Made by a program: the position numbers and the translations under genes
Notes under the pieces: model-generated
What the model was told of the DNA's origin: nothing
Databases searched by the model: none
The model's input: only the letters and a program-made list of their open reading frames with translations
Part shown: positions 40,125-50,258 of the stretch, piece by piece
How the letters are laid out: each line of letters opens with the position of its first letter
How positions within the stretch are numbered: position 1 is the first letter of the stretch
Assembly (NCBI GenBank): GCA_021495925.1
Contig: JAKEKT010000059.1
Location: 62,001-126,000 of the forward strand
Source of the DNA: Diplodia intermedia
Taxonomy: Eukaryota; Ascomycota; Dothideomycetes; Botryosphaeriales; Botryosphaeriaceae
Reading direction: 5' to 3'
DNA length: 64,000 nucleotides

Positions 40125-41828
40125 ATGTCCACGACTCCTCCCCAGACTCAGCCACACACGCAGCCCCCACTTTTGTCGCACGCGTCCTCCACGAGCGAGA
40201 ATCAAGAAGCATGTGACCCAGAAAAGGGTGACTTCGCGAAGAACTCCAATGTTCCGACATCGAGCAACGACATTACGAATCATGGCGACATTGAGAGTTT
40301 CCAAAGGCGCGATACCGACACCAGCATCTTCAGCCGCTTTGCGCGTGCCATGACGGGTCTCAGCACCAAGAGCGAAGACGAAGAGGTTGGAAACAGTCCC
40401 GACGGCATTGACTATCATCCCGCCGGCTATCCAAAGCTGGCGGCGGTTATCAACAGCGATGAAAACTTCCTCATGTGCCGCCGGTACGGCCTTTTGCACA
40501 CGCGCGTCATGCTGTATCGGCAGGACGAGCTGCGCGAGCTCGAGGCGGAGCTACTTGGCCTTGATGCCGAAGATGCAGAGGAGAACCCGCAGATGCTGAA
40601 CTCGCGGGCTCGCGACGATAGAAGAGCAGGCCAGCAGCGGAGAGAGCTGATTCTCAAGATCGACGAGAAGCTCAAGGAATATGGTTAGCATAGCCGACCC
40701 CACGTCGCCTGCAAGATGATACCTGCTGACCACGAGCAGATGACTGCGTTCTCCGTGCGCGCACCATGGCCCAGCTGCCGCCCGTCACGGACCGCAACTA
40801 CAAGAGCGTGTCGCAGTACGTGAAGAACAACGCGCCGGTCGTGTGGGCGGAGCAGGACACCTTCACCGAGCGGCGGCAGGACTCGGTGGCGCTGGTCGAC
40901 CCCAAGGAGGGCAGCTGGTTCGACGCCGCCATCGAGGACCTGCTGACCTCGCTGCCCTTCCCGCTCGCCCGCCTCGTCTTCTCCGACCCGGCCCAGCGCC
41001 GCAGCACCCGCGACGACAAGGTCCACCTGTACTCCAAGATGCGCATCGACTACTTCGCCCGCGTCCTCATCGCCCTGCTGGCCGTCGGCCTGCTCATGGC
41101 CCCCGTCGTCGTCCTCTTCCTGCACGAGGAGAGCGGCGGCATCAAGATCGTCGTCGTCCTCCTCTTCACCTTGTTCTTCGCCGGCGCCCTGTCCGTCTTC
41201 ACCAAGGCGAAAAGACATGAGGTCTTTGCTGCCACGGCTGCGTAAGTGCTTTTCTCCTCAGTCACTTCTTCATAAGAGAGAGCCGCAACCTGCTCCTTTG
41301 GCTCCGCTTCTCAAGTACATAATTCTTCATGCTCTGTTTTCTTTGGGCCCTCTAAGCCTCGCCGAGGAAGTCATACTCTTTTCTACGTGGGTAGTGGAAT
41401 CCAGCATCTAGACGAAACTGCCCGCATTTGAACATCAACACCGACACCCGGACTTCGGATTCAACTACCCGCGTAAGTAGAGGGAATATGCTCTGCAAAA
41501 TAAGGTTAAGAGGGCCAGTAGAGGTGTGGACAGCTAGAAACTAAGCCGCAAGGCCATAAGATACCTGCTTAATTTTCACTTCCTTGGCGTTTTTTCCACC
41601 TCATCATTCTGGAAGCGGGTGTCTCGACAGGTCCCAAAATGGCCACACTGTACTTGATTGTAATAGAAAGCGTCATGGTCGGGTTCCTTGCTTGCTTTTA
41701 CCAATCAGTGTTTTCCGCGCGCTTGTTTTCAAAAAGAAATGACGCCTGGAAGAACGATTTGCTGAGACAGTTCGATGCCGAGCAGATACTGCGCCGTCCT
41801 CGTCGTCTTCCTGGGCAACTTCCAATAA
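40125..41828 (+). CDS. DUF6594 membrane protein
   Basis: Three exons (40125..40683, 40740..41241, 41786..41828) give 367 residues. The first 105 residues are polar and disordered. The DUF6594 domain starts at GYPKLAAVINSDENFLMCRRYGLLHTRVMLYRQDEL and continues with LEAELLGLDAED, RRELILKIDEKLKEYDD across intron 1, and ENNAPVVWAEQD-type segments. Three C-terminal membrane helices follow (RVLIALLAVGLLMAPVVVLFL, IKIVVVLLFTLFFAGALSVF and AATAAYCAVLVVFLGNF), the last completed only by exon 3. DUF6594 proteins are abundant in filamentous ascomycetes and have no established function. Intron 2 is 544 bp, about ten times the local norm, and contains an inverted-repeat element (41379-41480). If it is not spliced the protein stops at 41245 after ATAA, losing the last helix. 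Confidence 0.82.
41379..41480. mobile_element. MITE-like inverted-repeat element, copy 4, inside an intron
   Basis: The left end at 41382-41402 (TCTACGTGGGTAGTGGAATCC) and the right end at 41457-41477 (GGATTCAACTACCCGCGTAAG) are inverted copies matching at about 17 of 21 positions, bounding 96-102 bp. It lies within the long second intron of the DUF6594 gene. This is the clearest copy of the family. Confidence 0.55.
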
Positions 41829-42795
41829 CACGCCGCCAACGGGGGCCGCGACGTCCAATTCTCTCAACCATTTACGATCGATCCTGGAATGTCTCAAAGA
41901 TCCAGCCAATCTCGCATCGCCTTCCAATCCGTGTTGGTCCTCGGCCCCGACCCATGTCTGACCGGTCACGGAATATTGGCAACTTCCAAGGCAGCAGCCT
42001 CGCCACTACTTACGTACCCCTACCCCTACCCCCCAATGTCTTCGGGCAACGGCCCTTTACGAGAAGCAAAAGTTATCCAAGCTTGCATTGACCCGATAGG
42101 GTGGTGTCATTTACCATGTAAGCTCTGGAAGGGCGTTCTGATCACAGTATTTTGTAGAAGAAGAAAAAAATTCCAATGAATGTATTGCTTGGCTCCGAAG
42201 CGGATTACGCAGATGGAGGCCATTACTGCACCTTTATCTCGATGTCGACATCGACCTAAATGTATGAGCGAAATGAAGGAGCAGTTGGAAGCGGTCAATC
42301 CACCGACCGTAGTTGTTAAACAATGTGCAATGTAAAAATACAGGATTGCTATGTAGGGCGCCTTCTACCAAAACACTTCGACTTGGTCGTGCTCCTTTGC
42401 GAGATGACAATCCTTCGATCTATCACGCCAAAAGAATAGTTACCACGGAATCGAGCATTCAGCCACCAGATCCCAGCCCGGGGCATGTAAAGTCGCGCGT
42501 TCTGCTCGGTGGTGACAAGTAAAATCCCAAGGAAACGGGGAATTGCTCATTCAGGGTATAATCTCTGCTGTCGCAAAGACCTTTCTTTCCCTTGACTCCA
42601 GTAAAGACAGCGGAAACAGTACAGAAAAAAAAAAAAAGGGTTTCCATAGACATCCCAACCAGACTCGCCAGCCTAAATGTGCCAATCGGTAACAAACGAA
42701 CATCGACCGTGATAACTCCGCGTCACACTCACCCAACGACCACCGGACTGGCTCCTTTTCGCCCCACCTCCGTTCGAGTTTCTCTCGCGTCCACC
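41829..42795. other. Convergent intergenic region
   Basis: 967 bp between the DUF6594 and SIN1 stop codons. It has the telomere-like CCCCTACCCCTACCCC at about 42017-42033, a single short run and not a telomere, and a poly-A run of 13 near 42625-42638. No gene is supported. Confidence 0.5.
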
Positions 42796-45391
42796 TCACA
42801 CGTACCCTTCCTGGAACCTCTCCATCCCCTTTCTTATCTCCCTCACGATTTCCGCCGCCTCCTCCCGGCTCTGGGTCTCGAAGTCGTACCGCTTGCTCTC
42901 GCGCTCGCGGAACACGACGACGCGGAACGTCTTGGGGTGCTTGCTGCTCACCTTGCTGCCGACGACGCTGGTGAAGTGCACCGTCGTCGTCTTGCCCATG
43001 CCCGTCGCCTTGTTGGCCGCGTTGGCCGTCGTCGTGTCCGCCGGCATGATGTGCATGTACTCGCCGTCGAGCGCGAGCACGCGCGTCGAGCTGGACGTGA
43101 ACGACATGGGCTGCTTGCGCGTCACGATGTAGCGCTTGTACGACGTGTTGTTGGTCGCCGTCAGCGACAGCAGCGCGTCCTGCTTCTGCGCGAGCGGGTG
43201 CACGAGCCCGCTCGGCCCCGGCCCGCCCTTCTGCTTCTTCTTGGGCGTCCCGCCGGTGCTGATGAGCAGCGGCGCGTTGGGCGACGAAGACCCGGGCGAG
43301 CCCGAGAGCCCAAAGGCGCCATCGCCGACGAAGCGGCGGCGGGCGAGGTCGAGCTCGGTGCGCGGGCCGAGGGCTTCGACGGTGCGATCCGAAGGCGCGA
43401 TGGTGGACGTGCCGCTGACTTTCAGAACGTAGAGTGCCTTGTCCACGTTCAGGTCGCGACAGGCGCGATCAAAGACCTCGGCAAGATATGTATCGGTTGT
43501 GACTTCGAGCGTCGAGACGCGCGAGGTGAAGTCATCGGAAATGAAGTGTATGCGGAGCGTCTTCGGCGCCCCCGTACGGGGAGTGAAGTTGGGTGCAGCT
43601 GCTGCCGGGGCATCCAGAAGGCTGGTGCTGTCTTTTCGAATTGCCGAGAAGTACGGTCCAGTGATGGGGTTCTGTTGGGGAGCAAGAAGGGGTGCGGGCG
43701 TTGGGGCTGTTACTGGCGGGAGGTTTGAAGTAGGATCGGCTTCCGACGCCGAAGCCGTTGGCACTTTTTGGAGTTCATTGCCGCCGTTTTCGCCGTGTGC
43801 TTCCGCAAACTCTCGGCTGTATTCAGGAGTCGACTTCTCGTTTTCTGCAAATTCTGACGGGGATGCTTCGACAATGGCGAACTCATCCCATGGCTTGTCT
43901 CTTGCTCGCCCGCGAACTGGTCGATTGTTGGTCGAGGTGAAGTCCTGAATCGGCCGTGTCCGAGCAAAAGGAGGAAACTCGTAATCGACCTCTTCATCCT
44001 CGATCATTCGTAGGACCCACTTGTTAATGTTTTTCTTTTCCAGCGGGATCGGTGGCTCCAATCCATTCTCCTGGTACTTGAAGAGAGCGCAACCAATGGC
44101 TTCCGCGACAATCACCTTTGTGCCTTCGTCGACTGTCTTGCGGAGCAACAGTTCGAACGGCTTGGTCGGCTTGCTAGAGAATGGGGCGTAGATCTTGATG
44201 TACAAGGGACTCGACTCGGTCTGTCCCAATAAGATGCCGAACCTCTGGACCGGATCCGCAGGTTTGCTGGACTTGGCCTTTAATGCCTGTGTGAGGGCGC
44301 TGACGGGCTGCACCACACTGATCGGGCGTGCTGGCGGTAAGGTTGGGAGAACTGTCTGGGCCTGCTGCTGCTTCGTCCGCTTGTTTGGCGACGAATTATG
44401 AGGAGTAATGGCCGGGGGTATGTTTTGAATCTGCTTGGGAGGCGGTGTAGAGTCCAAAGCATCGGCTCCCACGCCAAGCAAAGAGTTCGAATCAGCGGTG
44501 CCCGCAAAGTCCGAGTCGAGATCGCTATCTTCGGTTTCATCCTCGTCGTCCTCTTGGATCTTCTCTGAAAGCAGCTTGGATCTTCTCTGCAGCGAGCTGA
44601 TTTGCTTCCTTTTGAAGACGGACGGGTCAAGTTCGTTTTCCGACGACATTTCGCTGCTGGTGACGGTGTCTCTCCGGGGCCTTTCCTGGACAGTATCAAG
44701 AGCGCTCAAAGAGCCTCTGCGCACGCTGCTGGTCTCCGGAGGCCTGGATGGAGAAGTGACCATGATGAGCTCGGGAGCATCAGCCAGCCTGGTTTTCTGT
44801 ATGGGCGACGAACCAGCGCGCGACCTGACAGGCATCTTGGTGAACTTGATCTGCTGGGCACCTCGCTGTCCATCCGCGTCCTCGTCGCTGTCATCGCTCA
44901 GGTCACTGCTGTCCTCCTCTTCCAGCTGCTCCTTCCTCCGGCGCCGTCTCGTCAAGGGCATGGGCCCAACGGTCTCGGTACTCTCTCCCCGGCCAGTAAC
45001 CATGCCGCCCTCTTCATCGTCATCGCCAAAACCGGGGCCGGCCAGGCCGGCAGAGCGCGGCGCTTGAAAGTATTCCGAGGCAACGGCAGTAGGTATGGGT
45101 GGTGAATAGGTGCGCTTGATATCAGACGTGTTTGGCAGCCAACCGGAGGCGCGAAAGGCGGGATTGTTCAAAACAGAGGTGTTGACGGAGATGAGACGTT
45201 CGCCGACGCCATCTTTGATGTTGGAGAGGTAGGCGGTGCGAAGCTGGTAGAGAACAAAACTGCGCAGCGCGATTAGCGAATCGCACCCCGACAGACGGCG
45301 CGACGCGGAGAACGATCATTCTGGCCGCTGTAGTTCTCGGCAGAGGCGGGCGGCAGTGCGGAACTCACTCTTCGTTCTGGAGCAGTGACAT
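42796..45391 (-). CDS. AVO1: TORC2 subunit SIN1/AVO1
   Basis: Two exons, complement(45369..45391, 42796..45259), give 828 residues. The 23-nt first exon encodes MSLLQNE and, with D across the 109-bp intron, continues DFVLYQLRTAYLSNIKDGVGERLIS, the conserved Sin1 start. A long acidic/Ser-rich region follows. The CRIM domain, which recruits substrates, is at about 320-445 (QRFGILLGQTESSPLYIKIYAP ... INKWVLRMIEDEEVDYEFP). A Ras-binding-like domain is at about 568-626 (KTLRIHFISDDFTSRVSTLEV). A PH domain spans about 703-828 (YKRYIVTRKQPMSFTSSSTRVLALDGEYMHIMP). Sin1/Avo1 is an essential scaffold of TOR complex 2 at the plasma membrane, controlling Ypk/AKT-type kinases, actin and sphingolipids. The gene is divergent from the PRCC-like gene, sharing 265 bp between start codons. 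Confidence 0.93.
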
Positions 45392-45656
45392 GATGCTAAC
45401 GAAGGAACAGGCAGGCCGGAGACGGCAGCATGTCTCCAGCACAGCACAACAGAAAGAGCGGGCGCAACAGGCGTGGAGCGGAGCGGTGCGGTGCGGCGGT
45501 GGTGTCGGGCGCGGATGCGGAGGGGCGAGATGCGCGACGCGGGCCAGTGCGTCAGCGGGCGGGAGCTTGGGTTCCTTGCGGAGATCGACCACTCGCTCTC
45601 GCTCTCACCTCTCCACAACCTCGACCGAACAACCACCGCCGTTGCAAGCCTGCACC
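45392..45656. promoter_or_regulatory. Short divergent promoter between SIN1 and PRCC genes
   Basis: 265 bp separate the two start codons. The sequence is GC rich without a TATA box and has a CT-rich leader (CGCTCTCGCTCTCACC, 45593-45608) before the plus-strand ATG. Confidence 0.5.
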
Positions 45657-46841
45657 ATGGGCCTCGTCGACTATTCCGACTCCGAGGGCTCTGACAACGA
45701 GGCCCCGCCCGCCTCCAAGCCCGCTGCAACCTCTTCCGCCACAACGAAGCCGACCTTTCAAAAAGTCGTCGACCGCTCCAACCCGGGCAAGATCCGTGTG
45801 AATCTCCCTTCCGCCGCTGCCTCGGGCCCTGCCGATGCACAGGCTTCCTCCGACGAACCTCCTGCAAAGAGAGCGCGCACCGCCACCGGCGCTTTCAGTA
45901 GCTTCAACTCCTTCCTGCCTGCCCCCAAAAAGTCCGGGGGGGCGGTTGGAGGTGCAGCAAAGAGCCAAGGCTTGCGCAAAGGCATTTCATTGAAGACGAG
46001 CGCTGCCCCCGGTTTCAGCCGAGAGCTAGCGGAGGAGGAGGAGACCCAGGATGGCGGCAGCAAGCAGAGCGGCGGCGACGGCGCGGATGAGGATGCGTAC
46101 GGGCCTGAGGTTCCCACCGATGAACCCAAGCCTTCCGAAGAGGTTAAGTTGGTTGGGAAGCCAATGATGTTCAAGCCGCTGTCCGTGTCAAATAATGCCA
46201 AGAAAAAGAAGAAGGCGGCGCCCACGCTACCGACCATGCCCAAGGCGCCGAAGCCTGCAGGGAACGCAGCGTCCGCTTCGCAAGCAGAGAAGGACGGTGC
46301 GCCGACCGCGGCTGCGCCTAAGCCAAAGCCCAAGGTCTCCCTCTTTTCCATATCTCAGGAAGAGTCCAGCCCGGTTCCCAGTGCATTGGGGGGAGAATAT
46401 CAGCCCATGCTCTATACATCACAACAGCCCAGTGAGGTGGAGTACGCAGATGGCCCAGAGACCGCAGCTCAGGGTCAATCAGCCAGCCAAAACGTTGGCC
46501 GATCGGCTGGGCCACAATCCTTGGACACCATCGCTTCTGACCTCAACCTTACTGAAGCCCAACGACGCCAATTGTTCGGCCGACAGCGCGGAAAGGGCGG
46601 AAATGATCTTTCCGCCATAAGCGTTGTCAACTTCAATACCGACCAAGAATATGCTCACAATGAACAGTTGAGAGCCGCCGGCGAGACTGTCCAGCACAAC
46701 CCAGTCAGGTCCATTGCACCTGGCAAGCATTCTCTGAAGCAGTTGATGAATAACGCTGCCACTCAAAAGGACGCTTTGGAGGAGCATTTCGCCTCAGGCA
46801 AGAGAAACAAGAAAGAGGCAGGAAGCAAATATGGTTGGTAA
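45657..46841 (+). CDS. PRCC-domain protein (mitotic checkpoint/splicing-associated)
   Basis: A single exon gives 394 residues from the ATG at 45657 (CACCATGGG). The start MGLVDYSDSEGSDNE and a middle Lys-rich stretch (NNAKKKKKAAPTLP) precede the conserved C-terminus. That region reads TIASDLNLTEAQRRQLFGRQRGKGG, then SVVNFNTDQEYAHNEQLRA and HNPVRSIAPGKHSLKQLMNNA, ending in NKKEAGSKYGW. This arrangement is that of PRCC-family proteins; human PRCC binds MAD2B (MAD2L2) and associates with splicing factors. The frame upstream to 45390 is open but is leader sequence. The shared promoter with SIN1 may co-regulate the two, by inference. Confidence 0.88.
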   Translation: MGLVDYSDSEGSDNEAPPASKPAATSSATTKPTFQKVVDRSNPGKIRVNLPSAAASGPADAQASSDEPPAKRARTATGAFSSFNSFLPAPKKSGGAVGGAAKSQGLRKGISLKTSAAPGFSRELAEEEETQDGGSKQSGGDGADEDAYGPEVPTDEPKPSEEVKLVGKPMMFKPLSVSNNAKKKKKAAPTLPTMPKAPKPAGNAASASQAEKDGAPTAAAPKPKPKVSLFSISQEESSPVPSALGGEYQPMLYTSQQPSEVEYADGPETAAQGQSASQNVGRSAGPQSLDTIASDLNLTEAQRRQLFGRQRGKGGNDLSAISVVNFNTDQEYAHNEQLRAAGETVQHNPVRSIAPGKHSLKQLMNNAATQKDALEEHFASGKRNKKEAGSKYGW

Positions 46842-47498
46842 TTAAAGAAGAAATAGCTTCATGCAAACTCAACTGCCCTTGCAGAGGTTGTAATTCCTTC
46901 GGTGAAAGAATCAGTGGGTTTGGCGACATTCTAGGCCAGGAAGGAAAGCAAGCACGAATCAGGTTTAAGAGCTGTCAAAAGTGAGGCGGAAGGTTAGAGG
47001 ATACCCAATTAGGAAAGGAAGTGTTACTAGGGACATCATGAGGCCAAGGAACTAAAAGGCACACGTGGTTTTCCGTGGGTCTGACTGGGTGCTACATGTT
47101 TAAATATTGCGCTGGCATGCCAACAAAGAAGCAAAGAGGAAGGCCCAGGCGAAGGGTGGCCGTTTCCTCTTCCGGAGACGCACTCGCTTCGGGTGCTGCT
47201 TTATCTCCCGTCTCCTCCGTCACTACATCACCACTTAACACCTGCGCCGTCTCCTCCGTCACTACATCGCCACTTAACACCTGCGCCGAACCCAACCCCG
47301 CCGCCAACTTCCTGCTCCAACCCTAGCGCCCAATCACTTCGCTTGGGCGCCCTTAAAACGTCTACCCTAGATGCTCAGCTTCTTCCCTCTCCAACCGCTA
47401 CCATTGCTTCATCCACAAGAATCTCAAAGCGTCTCCTTCACCCTGAGACGTTCAACTACTTTGAAAGCCTCTTCCGCGACAGTCAGAAACCCATCATC
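46842..47498. other. Intergenic region with 39-bp tandem duplication
   Basis: 657 bp with the PRCC 3' flank, a 39-bp tandem duplication at 47210-47287 and a CT-rich leader before the ATG at 47499. Frames on either strand through the repeat are low complexity. Confidence 0.5.
47210..47287. repeat. 39-bp tandem duplication, two copies
   Basis: GTCTCCTCCGTCACTACATC begins each unit; the two adjacent 39-bp copies (47210-47248, 47249-47287) differ at one base (A/G). A recent duplication in the upstream region of the gene at 47499. Confidence 0.85.
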
Positions 47499-48142
47499 AT
47501 GAGCGGCCCCAAGCAGGAAGTCGTCGTCTACATGCATTCCAGCTGTAGCGAGAAGCCGGCTGTCCTGATGATGACGAGGGAGCAACTTCAAGACACCATC
47601 TCGGCCAGTACGTCGGATCACCTTCGCCATCCCGCTCCCCTCGATTACAGTCTCGAACCTCGACTCACTTACCAGTTTCAACCCCTGTTATCTGAGCTTC
47701 GCATCACCTTTTCCTATATCGATAGACTGACGCTCCACCAGACTCATACCTGCGCCTGTCACACAAGGCCATTCCCCGCGGCCACCGCCACATCGAGATC
47801 CTCGGTCTGGATCTGATCCCGGAGGCAGAGCGTGAGGCGTGCGCCGACAAACCAAACATGGGCGCCTCGATCGCGGCCGTTACTCTACCCAACCGCGTCT
47901 GGGTACAACGTCAGATGGCCAACCAGTTTACCGAGCTCCACATCCTCTCGGTGAGTAGCCCACCGCCGTTCCCGGTCGTGTGCGTGATGGCAGTGATACG
48001 CGAAGGGAGCGATGCGCGGGACGTGGTAAGTTTGACGCATGTCAAAGTCGGCACACCTGCGATCGCTTTCTTGCATACACAGCCCTCGGACGAGGCGGAG
48101 CATGAATGGCTGATTGACGTGGACAGATGTAATGCGGCCTAG
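47499..48142 (+). CDS. Hypothetical protein, small soluble orphan
   Basis: Preferred model: exons 47499..47607, 47742..47950, 48083..48142, giving 125 residues. It begins MSGPKQEVVVYMHSSCSEKPAVLMM and continues after the first intron as NSYLRLSHKAIPRGHRHIEILGLDL, then MGASIAAVTLPNRVWVQRQMANQF, ending acidic (SDEAEHEWLIDVDRCNAA). The second intron starts GTGAGT and ends ACACAG, is 132 bp and has no in-frame stop, so reading through gives an equally open 169-residue form. The extra 44 residues look intron-like (Pro/Val rich). No domain, signal peptide or membrane segment is recognised. The phase agreement across intron 1 and the compact alternating hydrophobic pattern support a real gene. Function unknown. 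Confidence 0.6.
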
Positions 48143-48659
48143 AGCCGAAGACGGATGTTAGGTCTCACGATGCTCCTAGACCCGAGAAGACATGGTGTCG
48201 ACGGCATGGGCTTCCACACTTCATCCCTGGATGTCCTTGACGGAAAATACGGTCGCTGGTTGGGAGGCTCCGGGCATTGGTATTTGGATTAGGTCAAAAT
48301 TGGGGATACGTGAAGCACATAGGCAACCGACATTTGGTCCCCTAGGGGCTGGTAGACGGTACACAAAATCATTGTTTGGACGTCTTCCGCAGTGCTTCCG
48401 TGTCTAGTGATTCATCGTGATGGAAATGTAGCAGAGTGCAACGTCGAGACGGACGCGTCGCGACCCCAGGCGCACTGACCACCTGGAACGTGCGGCTGGG
48501 CGGAGCCTTGCGCGCCACGACTCCGGAGAGCTCCTGCGCAGCTCAACCACCAACCTCACCTCCGCGCCTTCGCCGACCATCCTGCCTCCGACCATCGCCG
48601 CAGCCTTAGCATCTTGCGCCATCCTCGTCTCCTTTCTCGCGTGCCACATCAGCCTTAGA
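48143..48659. other. Intergenic region
   Basis: 517 bp between two plus-strand genes with no supported gene. The right part (48520-48650) is pyrimidine rich, consistent with a promoter and leader for the gene starting at 48660. Confidence 0.45.
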
Positions 48660-50258
48660 ATGCCGCCTGCAGGTTTGTACCAGCCCTTTCTTACCCTCCA
48701 TCACTGCCAATCGTTGCCTCGTCTTTGCATTTGCGCTGTCGATCTCACCCCCGTCGCCCGCAACTGGACCTATGGATGCGCCCAATCCTTGGATCCGAAG
48801 GACTATCTCCTCCTGACCACCTCTCTCGCGAGCCTGCCTTGAGCGCCACCCGCTCCAACCTCCAGTCCATCCCCGGCGATCGAAACATCAGAACAGACGA
48901 CAATGAGGGCCTGGCCGCGCGAGCTCGCAGCGCGACAATGCATATCTGGACGTGAAGAGCAGGCAGAAGAGCACGGATCGACGAGGGCGATCAGGAAGGA
49001 TATCGGGAGAGGTCTTCGCGCGCTGGCATTGGATGCTCCGGTTTGGCCGGTCCACTGAGAGCGCCGACTGTACGTCGCACAAGCATCCTGTCCTGGCGCC
49101 AGCCATGTCTCTGGCCTATAATTCCAAGCTGCCCGTCGACAGAAGCCATGAGCCTCGGAAGACGACCATTGCCATGGAGAGATGCTAGAGGGCTCCTGGA
49201 ACATGCGGCCTCCCATGGAATCCAGTTGCGCGTGACGGGAGATCAACCCTTCATCCCTTATCACACTCATTGACACTGCCTTCATGACTCTGAAACCGTG
49301 GTTCGTCAGCATACTAACCAAAAATTCAGATAATGCCACACCTCTGCCCCCCTCTGTTGAGGCGGCGTATTACCGCAAGTGCATTGCGCTTAAACGCCGC
49401 CTGAACGAGATCGAGGCAAACAATGAGGCTGCCCGGCTGCGCAAGGTGCGCCTCGACCGGGCCATCCTAAAAATGCGGTTGGAAAGAGCATTCTTGCTGG
49501 AGCGCCTTGCCGAGAGAATGGCTCCCAACGTGGACGACTCGGACCGCAGCACTAGCCCTCCACCAACTGTACGCCACCAACTCTCTCCCTCGCTTGGAAG
49601 CTCTGTCAAGCCTGACATTAGATGCTCGCAGCCACAAGAGAAGCCGACGCGTAGCAAGCGCACTGGCCGTCAGAAGACACCTCCGCTCGAGGGACACCAA
49701 AGCGGCAGCGTACCGCCCCATCACTCCCCAGGATCCGTCAGCAACACCACTCAGCAACCACACATTCACCCGTTGCACGCTATGTCGTCAGCGCAATCGA
49801 CTCCTGATCCAGTTCGACCGGGCTCGGCGATTCCTTATGGCAACACGTCTGTACCCACAGGACTCAACGGAACTCCGTCATCTACGCCCTACAGTGGATC
49901 GGCCCAGCCGCCCGCTGTTCCTGCCCCCGGTAGTGCTGCACCTACCTTGCCATTGCCGCAACCAGAGTTTGGCGAAGGCAGGCCAGAGGATCGGGAAAGG
50001 CCGCTCAGTGCTGCGAACAGCACGTCCGCTGCCAGTGGTGATTATGGTCGTCCCTTTGCGGCAGCCTCTGCCCCCGGTACGCAAGGTACTACTGGCGAGA
50101 TGCTCAGTGCCGGTCCCGAGATCAGATCGGATGCAAATGGTGAAAGGAGGATTGTGCAGCAGGACACAGAGATGGGAGAGGCGGATGCAACGCCCCGGGA
50201 CTCTGAAGATGCACGGGCCCAAGCTGGAGGTCTCGGCTTCACCGCTGTCAATCGGTGA
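48660..50258 (+). CDS. INO80F/TFPT-like coiled-coil protein, probable INO80 complex subunit
   Basis: Best model: exons 48660..48672 and 49330..50258, giving 313 residues starting MPPADNATPLPPSVEAAYYRKC. The acceptor at 49329 is strong (CATACTAACCAAAAATTCAG). Residues about 18-70 form a helical block, YYRKCIALKRRLNEIEANNE then RLRKVRLDRAILKMRLERAFLLERL. This pattern is that of the INO80F/TFPT segment shared by animal TFPT and fungal HMG-box subunits of the INO80 chromatin remodeller. The remainder is Pro/Ser/Gly-rich and disordered, with no HMG box visible. The weak point is the 657-bp first intron (donor GTTTGT), long for this genome; an intermediate exon may be missed. Starting at the ATG at 49284 and reading through would add MTLKPWFVSILTKNS, which looks like intron. 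Confidence 0.6.

Noticed and set aside
23559..41828. Idea that 23.5-41.8 kb is one biosynthetic gene cluster
   Set aside because: Only one backbone-type enzyme (the terpene synthase) is present, interrupted by the core splicing gene CWC24; no P450, oxidase or cluster regulator is adjacent, so a cluster cannot be supported.
42010..42035. CCCTACCCCTACCCC resembling telomeric repeats
   Set aside because: Only two to three imperfect units that do not match TTAGGG/CCCTAA; not a telomere or interstitial array.
42592..43728. 378-codon plus-strand frame opposite SIN1
   Set aside because: It lies opposite the conserved PH and RBD domains and is rich in Arg/Ala/Leu, typical of an antisense shadow.
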